DNA from: Larix kaempferi
Lineage: Eukaryota; Streptophyta; Pinopsida; Pinales; Pinaceae
Assembly: GCA_027924585.1 (NCBI GenBank)
Contig: BSBM01000602.1
Span: 9,175,501 to 9,239,500, forward strand
Reading direction: 5' to 3'
DNA: 64,000 nt
Below, one piece after another: positions 46,729 through 59,411 of the stretch. How positions within the stretch are numbered: the stretch's first letter is position 1; every line of letters starts with the position of its first letter. Below the pieces are notes generated by a model, which worked only from the letters and a program-made list of their open reading frames with translations, did no database searches and was not told the origin of the DNA. A program made the position numbers and the translations under genes.

Positions 46729-47886
46729 CTAAGAACTTCTGTAAATCTCTTTGATTGAGTCACAGTGACTGCGTGTCTCTTTGTCAATCAACTTTCCAGA
46801 TTTTCTGCCATGGTAAATATCGAGCAGAATTGAGGATTCAGGGTTATTGTTTACATATCTCTTCAAGAAAACTTTTTCTGTCAAACGAAAACTCGTTGCT
46901 GAAGATATCCCTCTTTTCAACTCTTGCACTTGCATAGACTTCAATGCTTCCATTACTCTATACCGAGGAATTATCCTCTTTTCCAAGCTGTAACTAAACA
47001 GAGATGGATATATCAAAAATTTAGACAATGGAAATCCCACAGACTTGACCAGAAAATCCACATTATGCTTCAATCTTTCCTCTGTTAACTCCAGAAACCG
47101 CGGATCCCGAGCAGATAATGCCGAAATTTGTTTTTCGGAAAAACCTAAACAGCTCAAACAGTGCAGTCTTCGTTCTAATTTTTCTTTCCCTATTCCCCAA
47201 AGCATATGCATACCAGCTGCAAACGACTTTGATCCCTTCTTTAATCCGAGATTCTCCGCCAATTTAAATAATTCCACAAGTCTTTCCTCTGAAGTTGTCG
47301 CCAAACAGGGCGTCTTCACCACTAAATGTGATAATGCTTCACCCTCATAGCCCAATCTTTGCAAAACTGAAATTGTAGATTTAATCTTATCCTCTCTGTT
47401 ATTAAATACCCTTGCATCATTAATTACTAGTTTGGACAGATCCTCCTCCTTCATGAAAGTCTTAAAGAAGCTGAGCTTAGACTTAACATTTTTTTCGGAC
47501 CTAAAAAAGAGACGAGGGTTACGAAGGACCACCCTTCGAAGCTGGGCAGGGGTGGTCAAGCCACAGCCCTTTAACAACTCCAAAACTTCTTCCAAATTCT
47601 GGGTAGATTTTACACGAAGCAAGCCATTGCAATGTCTAAAGCCTTTTGAGATATCTTCGTCTGTCAAACCGCATTTGCTGATGAGAAAATCAGTGACAAC
47701 ACCCCCGTCTGGTCGGGACGTGGATGGCATTGCCCTTTGGTTACAGAAATTGGCAAATTTTATGTGGGGTTTCGCATAAACGGCAAGAGAAGGAAACAGA
47801 GCAGTCACGATTGAGGGGCTGTGGCATGATGATGGGAGTTGTTTGGGGATCAATCGTTTCCATATCTTCAACTGAATAGACATCAT
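46729..47886 (-). CDS. mTERF-family protein, copy 2
   Basis: A 385-residue intact ORF with the same layout as copy 1: a basic, Ser-rich N-terminal targeting-like segment, then serial mTERF helical motifs up to the signature IYPSLFSYSLEKR and a short C-terminal tail. It reads through the codon that is a stop in copy 1 (TCA here) and ends KEIYRSS. Differences from copy 1 cluster in one place (SATSFRLTEKVFL here, SAAIFGLTEKLFL there) but never break the frame. It probably acts in organelle gene expression by nucleic-acid binding. It is transcribed toward the palindrome centre, convergent with copy 1. Both copies remaining open over about 1.1 kb suggests the duplication is recent or both are under some constraint. 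Confidence 0.9.
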   Translation of the reverse strand: MMSIQLKIWKRLIPKQLPSSCHSPSIVTALFPSLAVYAKPHIKFANFCNQRAMPSTSRPDGGVVTDFLISKCGLTDEDISKGFRHCNGLLRVKSTQNLEEVLELLKGCGLTTPAQLRRVVLRNPRLFFRSEKNVKSKLSFFKTFMKEEDLSKLVINDARVFNNREDKIKSTISVLQRLGYEGEALSHLVVKTPCLATTSEERLVELFKLAENLGLKKGSKSFAAGMHMLWGIGKEKLERRLHCLSCLGFSEKQISALSARDPRFLELTEERLKHNVDFLVKSVGFPLSKFLIYPSLFSYSLEKRIIPRYRVMEALKSMQVQELKRGISSATSFRLTEKVFLKRYVNNNPESSILLDIYHGRKSGKLIDKETRSHCDSIKEIYRSS

Positions 47887-47887
47887 C

Positions 47888-47947
47888 CTAAGAAAAAGGC
47901 AAAGGCAGTATTTTATGAAGAAGGGATTTGAAAGATAGTTAATTTAC
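47888..47947 (-). other. Likely 60-bp intron in the 5' leader of mTERF copy 2
   Basis: Same donor (CAG/GTAAATT) and acceptor (CTTAG/G) as copy 1. Confidence 0.5.
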
Positions 47948-48019
47948 CTGGAATGGAAGAGCCGAATCGATGAGTAAACCTGTAGCCCAAAGCTGGGGAC
48001 CGGTCCGCTGTGCACAGAT

Positions 48020-48032
48020 AGGGTTAGGGTTT
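48020..48032 (-). promoter_or_regulatory. Telo-box of mTERF copy 2
   Basis: Plus-strand AGGGTTAGGGTTT, conserved with 33819-33831. Confidence 0.5.
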
Positions 48033-51000
48033 CTTCGGTTGTGTAAGTATTTCATCTGTGGCTTTTTTATTTATTCAAGTTTTTTTATTTAAAAAATGGG
48101 TTTATCCATGGCCGCCTTTAACGTGAATTTGTTGTGACAATCAATCTGAACGGGTGAAAAAAATTATATGGTTATCATGTGAATGTGAGTTGTTACATTA
48201 CAGTTATTTAATGAAAATTATTAAGGGGTTTACTTCCATTATTGCTAAATGTTTTTGGGTTTTGGGTCATTAATTTATTTCCTTATGGTGAAGATAAGCT
48301 ATCTCCAAGGAGTCATGTGCTTTCTAATAGCATTTAGCCTTAGTCCCATACATGAGACCATACTAGCCTAACTAAATTTGTTGTCTCCATAGATTGTAAT
48401 TTAAATTAGATGGTTATTATTATTATTACTAGTTATATTTATTATGTGTTCTAAGGCATTTTAGTTTTGTGTGTTATGTCTTAGAATGGATGTTTGATTT
48501 GTGTTGACTCATCAATGAACACAAAACGACCATTGATATTGTTTGGACTGTCCTCAAAAAACACACAGAACAATCTCAACTTCCCATGATGATCTCTCAA
48601 ATTGTTCTACCCATTTATGATTTTGCTTCACTTGTATGTGGACATAAGGAGAATGAAATCAAAAAATCTTGTGTGCAATGAAGTGGCTCCATACTTATAT
48701 GTAGGGCTTGACCCTCTTCTACATCAAATGTTCCATCAAGTGAACCCATTGTTATCCATTGCACGTGTGCACTACCTAAGACCCATGTGTGGTGACGCCT
48801 CCATATATGTTCATAGACACATGGGATTCCCATGCCTCTTGCCCTTAGGGATCAATGTGGTCCTTTGGTGGGCTATAAGAAAATGGTACCAAAATCACCC
48901 CATCTTTGTCCATTGCACATACGATGATTAAAATTTTACCCCATATGCCCCATTCATGTGCTTTAATGGAGTTTGCTAGTTTGATTGTAAGCTAAAATTC
49001 TTTCAAAAGACACCCTAAAATCTGCTTGATGCCAAGATTATGTGTATAATTTTAGAATGGGCAAAATGGTAGAATGTTGACAATAATAATTTATATGTTG
49101 GGTTATTCATTAATATGCATTTATAGGTGTTTGATGCTTGTGAGATGCATTGTATAGTAGTGATGATGGTAGCAATGGGTGACTAAACAATGTTGTTGGT
49201 TATAAGGGATTTTAATATTTTTGTACTTTCTTGTACTTATGTAGGGTGATGAGTGGTGAGATTTTGCTTCTATAAATAGTATTTTGGGCACATACTCTCC
49301 CTTTCATCTATGTGGTACGACTCTTTAGGAAGACAAATTACAAGAAGTGAACAATAAATGGTCTATTGCGTTGAGGCTAGTGGTATAATTTTCTTGGGTA
49401 TTCTACTTTCCTTTATATGTCAAGTTCTTCTTCTTGGATTGTGCAAGGTTAGCACGTTGTTACTTGACCTTATAAAAAATGGTCAATCTCAACATCCCGT
49501 TATTGTAAAATTACACTCAATGCTTCATTCATAAGGGGTGCCTTTAAAGTACCCAATGATGTGTTGCAGGAGGAAATCAAGTGTTCATTCTCTAATGGAA
49601 ACCACAAACTAATGGAAACATGTAACACCCCATTTTTTACCCCAAGGTGGGAATATGTATGGAATGATGTAATGGCTAGATGCGAGACTTGTATGGTCCA
49701 TGATACCATGTATATTGTAAATACATTTTAATATAAAAATCCCTAACAACTACAAGTGGAGAAGGATGAATAAGATGGGAGGATATGATTCCACAAGTGG
49801 GGGAAGTGAGAGAGGCTAAGGATTGATCAACCTAGTTAATGTCCTTTTCCTCCTTTGGCTTTTTAACGCAAAGTCATTTGACCATGGTGTAGGTTGTCAC
49901 CTTAATTAATCATGGGATTAATTATCTTAATGTGGGATTAAGAAGGGGAAAGTGGACATTAATGGGAAATCCACTTGTCAATAAAAGATCATGCATATAA
50001 CTTGTTAGAAACTTACTCAGTATTCATTCATTCTTCAATCATTCCATCATTGAGGAAGGGGGGTCCTTCATGCTATGGTAGCTATGGTTGGTAAGACAAA
50101 AAGGTAAATGTGTGTTTCATAACCTCTCACACAAAGTACCCTAATAAACTGGTGCGAATGGGCTTGGTGTCAATGTGAGAGAAACCTAGTCTGCAACCAG
50201 ATTGCTTGGGACTCTGACACGGAGACTCATTGGTCAGATTGTGTTGGAACACTAGGAGGGGATGAGAACAACTTGAGGGACTACAGAGCAGAGAAGGGAG
50301 TCTCATCCCTTGTGTTGTGCAAGTTGATGGGGGATGAGTGCATGGGTGGGGATAACTACGGAGGGGGGTTTTGAACCTTTGGGTAGTGTGAGTGTGTTTG
50401 AGTAAAATAATTTTGAATTCACCCCTCATGGGATGATAGCCCCAACTTGAGGGTGACCCATGTGAAAGAAAGAGCAAGTTTGACAGAGTGCCTACGGTTG
50501 GGAGGAACGTCCTTGACCTATAGCTAGTTGGAGGACATTTACCTTTAAAAGATAAATGTCTCAGTAGTGCATGAATGAATGCTATAGATTTTATTTATGT
50601 TATGTGTTTGTTTCAATTATTGTTATGCAATTGTTTATGTGCATGAATTACTAAGCATGGTTTGAATGCATCCATGGTAGGAATGTTTGCATGCTTAGAA
50701 TGGAAAATTTATATAATTGATTGCTAATTTTGTTTCAATATTTCCACTATAACATTAATGGAATAACTATTCAATGGAATGGAAATTCAAAATTGGTAAT
50801 AGGGACAGAATTTATATGTGTATTTGGGTACCCCACGGTCTCCACAATCGAAAAGAGGTTGTCGTCTAGGTGACAAAACAACTCCATTTACACTATGGGA
50901 GAGCAATATAAGTAGTGCACTAGCTATGCAACAAATTGATGGATGAAATTTGAGAATACACTAGAATTTCATGCTTTCTAGTCCTCTCCCTGGGAACCAA

Positions 51001-54000
51001 TGAATTATTTTAGGTCATTTGTGCTAAGGGAGAGAAATATAAACAATGCACTAACAATGCAAACAATCGATGGATGAAATTTGAGAATTCTCCATAAACT
51101 CATGCTTTTTAGTCCTTTCCCTAGGTGCAAATGAATTATGGGCCAAATCATTCTCATAGCCATTTATGCCTGCACTTAATGGCCTTGTATCCATGGTTAC
51201 AAGCAGTGACCATGAAACCCAAAACAATGATATTATGATTGGATCACAAGATTATTAAATGATCCAAGCCAAGTCATGTGGGTAACCTTACTCTTGGGGA
51301 TGTATGTATGTTGATTAGGTATCACATTGACAATTGGGGATTGGTTTTGGGATTGGATTTGAATTTGTTAGTGTTGTCGAATCCAATGTTGATCCATGCA
51401 ATTTTGAGGCCCAAAGAAAGAAATTTGAATGGATCCCTTGTTCTCCCCTACAAACAAATACATGTGCAAAAGAATACCAAATCAACCCTTGATCCCTTGA
51501 TTCTAACAATAGCTCCACTATGAAATTCATGGAGCTTGTAGAGAGTGATTGCTCCGAGGATGATTTAGATTGGGCCCTTATTAAACCTTAACCCATGAAT
51601 TTTGTTTTGTATTCTATCTTTGCCACACTATTGAAACCCTAGTGCCACATCATGCTCCCAGTATCAACGCTCTTATTCATTTTTTCACATCAATAAATAA
51701 TTTCAAGAATCCCTTCATTAAGCCCTCATGTAGAAAACAATCCCTAAATCCTACGATGGGATTGGAACCTTTCACTAAGCCTATCAAATCCATCTTTAAA
51801 ATTCTAACAGTAAACTCAATGGTTGTAATTTTATAAGAAAATGTTATATTCCATCTAATTCTAATAATCCACAAAGTTATATTTAAAAAATAAGACATCA
51901 AACCCTTGACTGTTAAAAACCCTTAGATCTTCATTCAATCCACACACACAAAAAGGAACAATTGCAACCCACATGAAGAAAACATACTTCTTGTGCATTT
52001 AGACTAATATTGTGTGTGAATAGCCATAATGATTAGCCTCCAACTAACATCGGGGAGTGGGGATTTAAAGGGGGGGATTGAAATTGCAAATATTCAACCT
52101 TGATACAATCTTGATAGCACAAATTGCAAATATATTTATTGTTCTTCGTGTTACATGAATGGATGAAGTTGGATTTACTATGTGGTAATAATGATGTGTT
52201 GTAGTTGTAGTAATAACGATGGAAATGACGAGTGACTTGGTCAAGCTTATGTTGGTCACTACTGCTAATGATAAGGCATTTATGAATCCATCTCTATTGT
52301 TATGCATTTGATTGTATCAAACCTTACAAACTCAAAGTTCATTTAGTTTAACCAGTAATGTGGGTTGGAGCAATGGGAATGGAGGAATTGTGTGCATATG
52401 TAGGTCTAGAGTTTGAGTATGTGTATGGGATCTATTTTAGGTTGACATAATGGGGAACATAAAATTAGAAATTTGGTATTGAGTTGAGACAATAGGATAG
52501 AGGGCTTGGATATATGAAATGAAGATTTGGGCAGTGAGGAATTGGGTGCATGGATACAAGGGAACTACGATGACTTGGCTATGTTGGCTAAGTGTATAGA
52601 GATGAGATATCAGAATTGCAAGGACCAAGGATTTTGGTTTGTGATCATGCATATTAAGTATGAGATATGCAAGTTTAACCAGCAGGGATTTGCATTGGGA
52701 ATGCAGTTTGAAACTATGGATATTAAAGAGTTTAGAACTTGTGATAACCCTATGCATGTCGAGGGATTTGGTATGTGAATTGAAGGAAATGGGATTGAGG
52801 AAACAAGAATGTCAATTTAGGTTATGAGAAAGGGCATTTCATATGAGGGTCAAGGCTACAAGGACTGACAGATTGGGTAAGTGGTTTAATAAATGAAAGT
52901 TCCTAGGATATAATTGAGTGTATGTGTTATGACTTCAAGGTTGAAATGATATTCATCTAAAGCAATGATTTTTTTCTAGTTGCAAGCGGATTAGTATATA
53001 CAAAAAGTTGAAGGGAAGATCAAGTTAATTCATCAATGGATATTTTGTTAGAATGGAAGAAAGAAAATAGAGAATTCGTGGTGGAGACAATCTATTTATG
53101 GCTTATATGAGACAACCTAAAACTCTTAAATCCGTTGTTCCAAGGCATCAATGCGTTGATCACTGCCATGAATATTGTGCTCAAGATGAAGCGCGACTAT
53201 CATCCCTACAAGGGAAAGTGCCCAAAGTTTTACTTTGAATATGGTTGCCATGCTGAATAGGGAATTTGAAATATGTGATTTGTTAAGTTTGACCATGTCA
53301 TTGGGTCCACTTGCTTCTATTTCCCTACATCCATGACCCTTGTATGTGGTAAATCTCTAGATTTCCAAAGGACATAAGATGATGCAACTAGAACACCTCC
53401 CATAGCATATAGATTGAGATGGATCCATGGGCAAGACAAATCCCAAACATTTGTTGAATTCTGTAGGGAATAGAAAAAATCTAAAGAGTTGTAGTTTATA
53501 GGATGTAAATTTTGTTCTAAATGGAAGTATGAATTAACTAAATTTCAATATTGTCAATAGAGAGCATTTTTTATTACTTTGTTACATAACGTACAAGAGT
53601 GGATATATAGCAAGCTACTTCTCAATACTAGCATGACATTGTAGGTTAAATTGTTTTATAGATTTTACCAAGGGGGGGTTAGGAATAAACTTTATGTGAC
53701 TCACATTGTATTTGTGTACTTATGGTGAAATGCTTAGGTTGTATAGTAAAAAAATTGACTTGACAATACGATCTTTTTGCTAGTGTACTACGACTAATGT
53801 TTTCTCTTCTACCTTTTGTACTACTCCTTCTCAAATAACTTGTCTTTGTATTAGTAGCATTTGGGGATGGTCCCTGGAGATTGGCACTATATATAGATGA
53901 CTTAGACAAATAAATTTGATGGTCAATGTCTTTCATAATGCAATGATTTGTCTTGGTGAAATCTTAGTAGAAGTAAGAGTTGCATTTCCTTAATTCCATC

Positions 54001-57000
54001 TGCCAAGATTGCTACATGTGTGTTGTTGGTACACATCGATTCATTTCTATAAGATATTGTAGGTATGAAACAAGAGTGGAGATTTGTTTTTCCTATGCAT
54101 CTTCAACTCCGGAAAATCATAGTCATTGGTTGCATCATATTGATATTGAGGAAGCATGGCATGGAGAGAAATTTTATTCAAGTGGGGAAGAAGAGGAATA
54201 GGTAATCAAGAGGTTGAAGAAATCTGTATCGGGAACTCTAGACTTGAAAGAGGCCTTTGAGGAAAGATTAGAACCTAATAAATATGAAGAGAAAATATTA
54301 GCCCTATGAATAGGTATACTATCTATTAATTATTATTGCACAAAATGTAGTACAACTTGTTTTACCATCCTCCACATTTCTTACTTTGTTGTTATTTAAG
54401 AGTTAAAGTATTTGTCAAGGAAAATTATAAATACTTTTGGATGTTTTCAAATTTTAACACACATTGTTTGTGTTCAAATCCATTCTCTTGGCATCACATT
54501 ACACCATTAGGGGTAATTGCTAGTTCTATTTTTTATGTTGAACATGTGTTTCCTTAATATGGTTGTATCTCTATAAAAAGGGTTGTGACAACAAAACTTC
54601 TTTGGATAAACCACATTTTGAATTTGCAACTTCCAACCACCCTTTTCATTACATGGACCCTCCACATTGATGCAAGGATCTCATGCACACAAAACTTAAT
54701 ATGCACAATCCTATAACTAAGCAAACAGGAGTTGTAACATAGAATGGGTGTATGGAAAACCAAACTATGCATAAGGTAGATTAAATGGGCAAAGGAGAAG
54801 ATAGGAAAGTAAGACTATGTCACATCCCCTCCCATGGATCCAACTCAAGGAAGAGAACATGACTAAAATTTTGGGGATTTTACAAAAAACCAACCCCATT
54901 CATCATTGACAATTCATAAAATAAGTAAAATGCATATGTGTGCAGATGCATAATCAAAGAAACACAATGGAGGAAAAATCTATATCCACATACATTCCAC
55001 ATGCATTCATTAACATAATCAGAACAACCAATAATTAAAAACATTGCATAGTTTAACACACCTAGAGAATACTTATCTTGAAACAACGATGTCCCGAGCA
55101 ACTAGCTATGCAGCTGCAACGTTCCACTCAGTCATAGGTCAATTGCGTTCATCAATCTCTCAACACAATTGCCACCCCTGAGCTGGGCATGCTTTCCACA
55201 AGGAAATGGGAACACTCAAGCTCATGCACAACAAAATGAACATCACATCTAAGCCAAGCCAGTCCATAGTTGGGTTTATCAAGCCAAATGTGAACCCTCT
55301 TCTATTTTTGGATGCTTTCACTCAAGCTCAAGCTAAAGCAATGGATACCCATAACTCATGCCCCAGCATACCCTTTCTACACACAACAAGCACAATTGTT
55401 GGCATAGAAAAACGTTTTCAACTGTGGGTTGTACAAAACAAAATGTCCATGGATTTTCTCCAAATCGTAGCACCCAAATTGAGTTGTGGGAAGGGAAATC
55501 GACCACCAGGAGAAAAACTGATTTCTCCCACAGGCATATACGCATTTAAATGGCAAAAACGGCCTCCCTAGACCCCCAAATCGGATTCCTTTTCCTTCCA
55601 TACGTTCTACAACTCAAAAATGACCTCCCAGCTAGAGGAAATGGAGGAAAAATCAAGAAAAATGTGAGGGGAAATGCCCAGCTAGCTCCCAACCCGTGAG
55701 AGAGAAAAACTCATGCATGGATAATGGTTTGGGGAGCAATTTTGTGGCTCTTTTCTTTCCCAAGAATCCAAACACGTTTGGCTTTCCCATACCCAAATTT
55801 GGACAACCATACCTCTCCATTTTCACAAATAATAATTATTTCAACCAATTCTTGGGAGAAATAAATGCCTGGGTACAAAAGTCAACATGGGTAGTTGAAG
55901 GTTCATGGGTTCTCTCATTGACACTTGGCTTGACTTTATTGGATCCAAGGGTTTGAATATTTCCCTCCCAATTCCCTGTAAAAATCATGCCCCCATACTC
56001 TTGTTTCATTGCATTGCATAACTAGTTGTGGGTATTTTATTAAAATGCATATTTACATGATATTTATGATTTACATTGTGCCTGACTAGCATGCAACCCA
56101 TATGCATCAATTTTAACACTAAATCGATGGTAGGGCCTTGGCCTTGAGCTCCTCACCATGATTATAACAATATTACATCATTTACATGTTAAATGGAATG
56201 GGTTCAAAATCGGGATATTACAGACTATAATGTTGGCAAGCCACTCAAACTACATCCCAAATGTCCATTATAACCATAAAGCTCAATTGTCATCAATCAT
56301 CAATCTAGACTACCATTCAAACCTATTGTCATATGTACTAGTATCATATATGTGGTCGACAATCATTTTCCCTTCAACACCCTAACATTCAATTGTACAT
56401 AACCAACAAGGCATCGTGATTCCTTTGCAACTGTGCACACAAGCTATAGTGCATTGTGCTATGCAACATGCACTCAATCTTGTGCAAATAATGGCATACA
56501 TGACATGTAGTTCTATATACTTTGTACCAAACATGATTAAAAAAACACTACAAACCCAAGTATTTTCCATGCAATTCATTTTCCTTTTACTACTTGGGCA
56601 TGCACTTAACATGTTTTAAACAAAATGTTCAGCAAGCCAACATCACCTATAATAATGTAAATAATAAGTTGCTTGTTATTACTTAGATAGTCTAGGAGTA
56701 AGAAATTCATTATATGTGCAATACTTTATGAACGAGATAAAAAAGTGCCATGCAAATTGCATTGAATTGTTGTGCACACAAATGGAGGGTAGCATAAAAT
56801 CCATACAACACCAATTAAACACCTACAACCACATATAATAATAGACCATGTGTGAATGCAACATCGAAGGAAACAATATTGAACTGCCTATATCAACTAC
56901 CAATACAATGTATAAGCACAGGATAAGAAATTCAACAATAGCATGGATGTCAGGGTCATATCCCATGTCACCATGATGAAAAAATCAAGCCATGGTACTC

Positions 57001-57062
57001 ACTAGACATGCATCACAATCCAAAATCACACCAAATACAGGTATTGTGTTCGACCTTGCACC
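48033..57062. other. Non-coding right-arm sequence between mTERF copy 2 and CACTA
   Basis: Mirror of 25007-33810. No domain-bearing frame. Includes the solo LTR (54818-56222), the ~132-bp tandem pair near 50880-51125, and the unpaired LTR-like start TGTAACACCCC near 49623. Confidence 0.5.
54818..56222. repeat. Solo LTR, right arm (longer version)
   Basis: Begins TGTCACATCCCC and ends GGGATATTACA, with the 5-bp duplication GACTA at 54813-54817 and 56223-56227, the complement of TAGTC in the left arm. It is 1405 bp, about 217 bp longer than the left copy, mainly from 232 bp at 55298-55529 that sits between two CCC triplets. Confidence 0.85.
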
Positions 57063-59178
57063 CACTACAAGGAAAATGCCTCCTAGTGGAGGTTGTAGCA
57101 GAGGTTTTTAGTGTTACAAGATTGGCAAAAACTATCAAAAGAACCTCTGCTACAACCTATGTTACTATTAGTGGAGGTTTTGCAAAGGTTATAATGGATA
57201 TTTACTATAACTAAAACATTATGGGCAGTCAAAGGATATAATGGAGATTTTTTTTCTAATGCTCCATAGTATATAGTATATAATGTGCATCGGTGCATGT
57301 CTTATATTATATATGCATTGTTGCATATAATACAAAAATACACACCAATGCGTATTTTGTATTATCAATGCACTAGTGCGTATATTGGAATGTAGATGCA
57401 TTTATGCATATTTTTTTTATTGTTGATGCATTAATGTGTATATTGTTTAATATATGCACTGGTGCATATAAGTTGTAAAAGAGCACTGGTGTGTATTTTG
57501 TATTATAAATGCATTGGGATGTATTTTGCATTATAGATGCACTGGTGTGCATAAAATCCATAAAAAGAACATGTGCGTAATTGGTATTATAAAGGTACCG
57601 ATGCATATTGTATTCATAAACACACAAGTGCTTATGTTGTATTATATATTCATTGGTGTGTACATCATGTAAAAAGCACCAGTGCATAATTTGTATTATA
57701 AGAAAACTGAAATGTATATTATGTAAAAGAACATTAGTGCATATATTATGTAAAAGAGCATTGGGTAAAAATTTGTTTAAGCATTGGTTCATGGAAACGT
57801 ATAAAATGCACTACTAAAGGGAACCATCTATGATTTTAAATTAATTAAAATATAAACATCCCAACAAATATGGAATCTAAAGGAAACCACAAGTACTCCC
57901 AAACTTTGCGATCAACCATTTTTTGCATTGTTGTCATGTCTTATTCATTGAATGGGTGCCCTTTTCTGTTCTTTTATGCAACAACAAAACAATTGAAAAT
58001 TAACATTTCATGCGATAATTAAATTCTCTTCATATTAAAAATAAACCAATGATTACATATGTTCGATGCATGTTGTTGTTGGGATGGCTCCCCCTACGAT
58101 GTGGTTGTGTTCATGTTTATTTGGCCATCTCATTGTACACATTTTTTGACACCTCTACTAGCATCTTTCAGCTATCACGCCATTCTTCCTTTTGAATTTT
58201 ATCAATCTTCCTAAGAAACGAAAAGCACAATGGAAAATCAATTAATATTTTTATGAAAATAAGTATAGAAAAAATATTAACAAGTTATTTTTTGGACTAT
58301 TGTATACATATTATAGAATTTTTTTTTAGCAATAATACCTTCTAGTTATTTTTTGTTATTGTATGGTTTTTTCCATTGGAAGGCTCACATGTCTCAATGC
58401 TCACTACTCCAGAATTTTTTCCTGTAGTTTATTTATAACTTGATTCTTAGACCCATTGGATTGAATTTTGTACTGTAAATGAAAAGAACGTCTACGCGTT
58501 CTTTCCACTATATCCCTCAAAATTTTAAAGAACTTATTCCTCCTCTCATTAACTTCCAGCACCACTCCAGTTGAATTGATGACCAATTCATCATTATTTA
58601 TATTCTTCTTAATTTTAAATTCTTAGGGAATCCTTCTTTTTCCTCGATGTATGTCCCTGCTCAAAATTCAACAAATTCAAAACCCAAAGTTTGAAACATG
58701 TTAGCGATTATTGCTTAGAAGCATTGTTAGGAAGAAGTTAAACAAAAAACTTCATGTTTATCACCTTTTGATCCATCTAATTCCTTTGTTTGCAATATTT
58801 TCGTAAATCCTGGATGCCCTTCTTCACTCAGAACAATCTTATAGAGTTCCCTTATTTTTTTTCTTTGCATGACATACATAAACTAGTACACATCATTTAA
58901 ACATATAAATAAATCAAATATATTACTTTTATATTAAAATTAGAACAAACTTGCCATGTTCTCTATTTGGGATGTGTTTCCCTCACTCTTTTTGCTAAGA
59001 TTTTTATTCCATGATCTTTTATCAGCCATCTTTTATTAATAAACATATTGAATAACAAAATACATAAATTATGAAATATGAAATATATTTTTACACACTA
59101 TGTAAAGAATTTCAGGTTAAAATGTATTCGGTTCAATCGGTACATACGGTACATAAAATCAACACCAATGCTCCTTAC
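57063..59178 (-). mobile_element. CACTA (En/Spm) element, 3' part, right arm, cut by a LINE
   Basis: The terminus CACTACAAGGAAAATGCC starts at 57063. Subterminal repeats follow at 57270-57810, then the decayed Transposase_24-like ORF (about 58060-58660; best piece 58404-58586 with STGVVLEVNERRNKFFKILR). The 343-bp triple repeat of the left arm is missing. The element stops at 59178 where the LINE poly(A) begins. Confidence 0.8.
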
Positions 59179-59411
59179 TTTTTTTTTTTTTTTTTAACAG
59201 AAACGGAAATGGATGAATATATAAAAGCAGCTGTGCACAGCCATTCAATACAATCTAGTTGAGCCAGCAGACCTGCGCTCAACAGAGGGGCTGCAAAGAA
59301 GGATTATCCACTGAGTTTTACTGGCTACATCAAAAAGAGGCTGTTCAAAGCTTTTGAATCTGAGGGTGTATACCCTTACAAACTGATTACAAAGGAAAAG
59401 ACAGAAAAACA

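Larger units (their letters stand above)
44333..59178 (-). repeat. Right arm of the large inverted duplication
   Basis: Reverse complement of 21093-37411. The order from the centre outward is Copia leader, LTR, mTERF copy 2, solo LTR and CACTA end. Private changes are a ~60-bp tandem duplication (45947-46070), 232 bp kept in the solo LTR (55298-55529) and a 1.8 kb gap replaced by 13 bp (57811-57823). The arm ends where the LINE is inserted. Confidence 0.93.

Noticed and set aside
48602-48931. 109-codon frame in the right arm
   Set aside because: The left-arm copy (32953-33237) has a shortened frame with frame-changing indels. There is no domain and no codon-like conservation.
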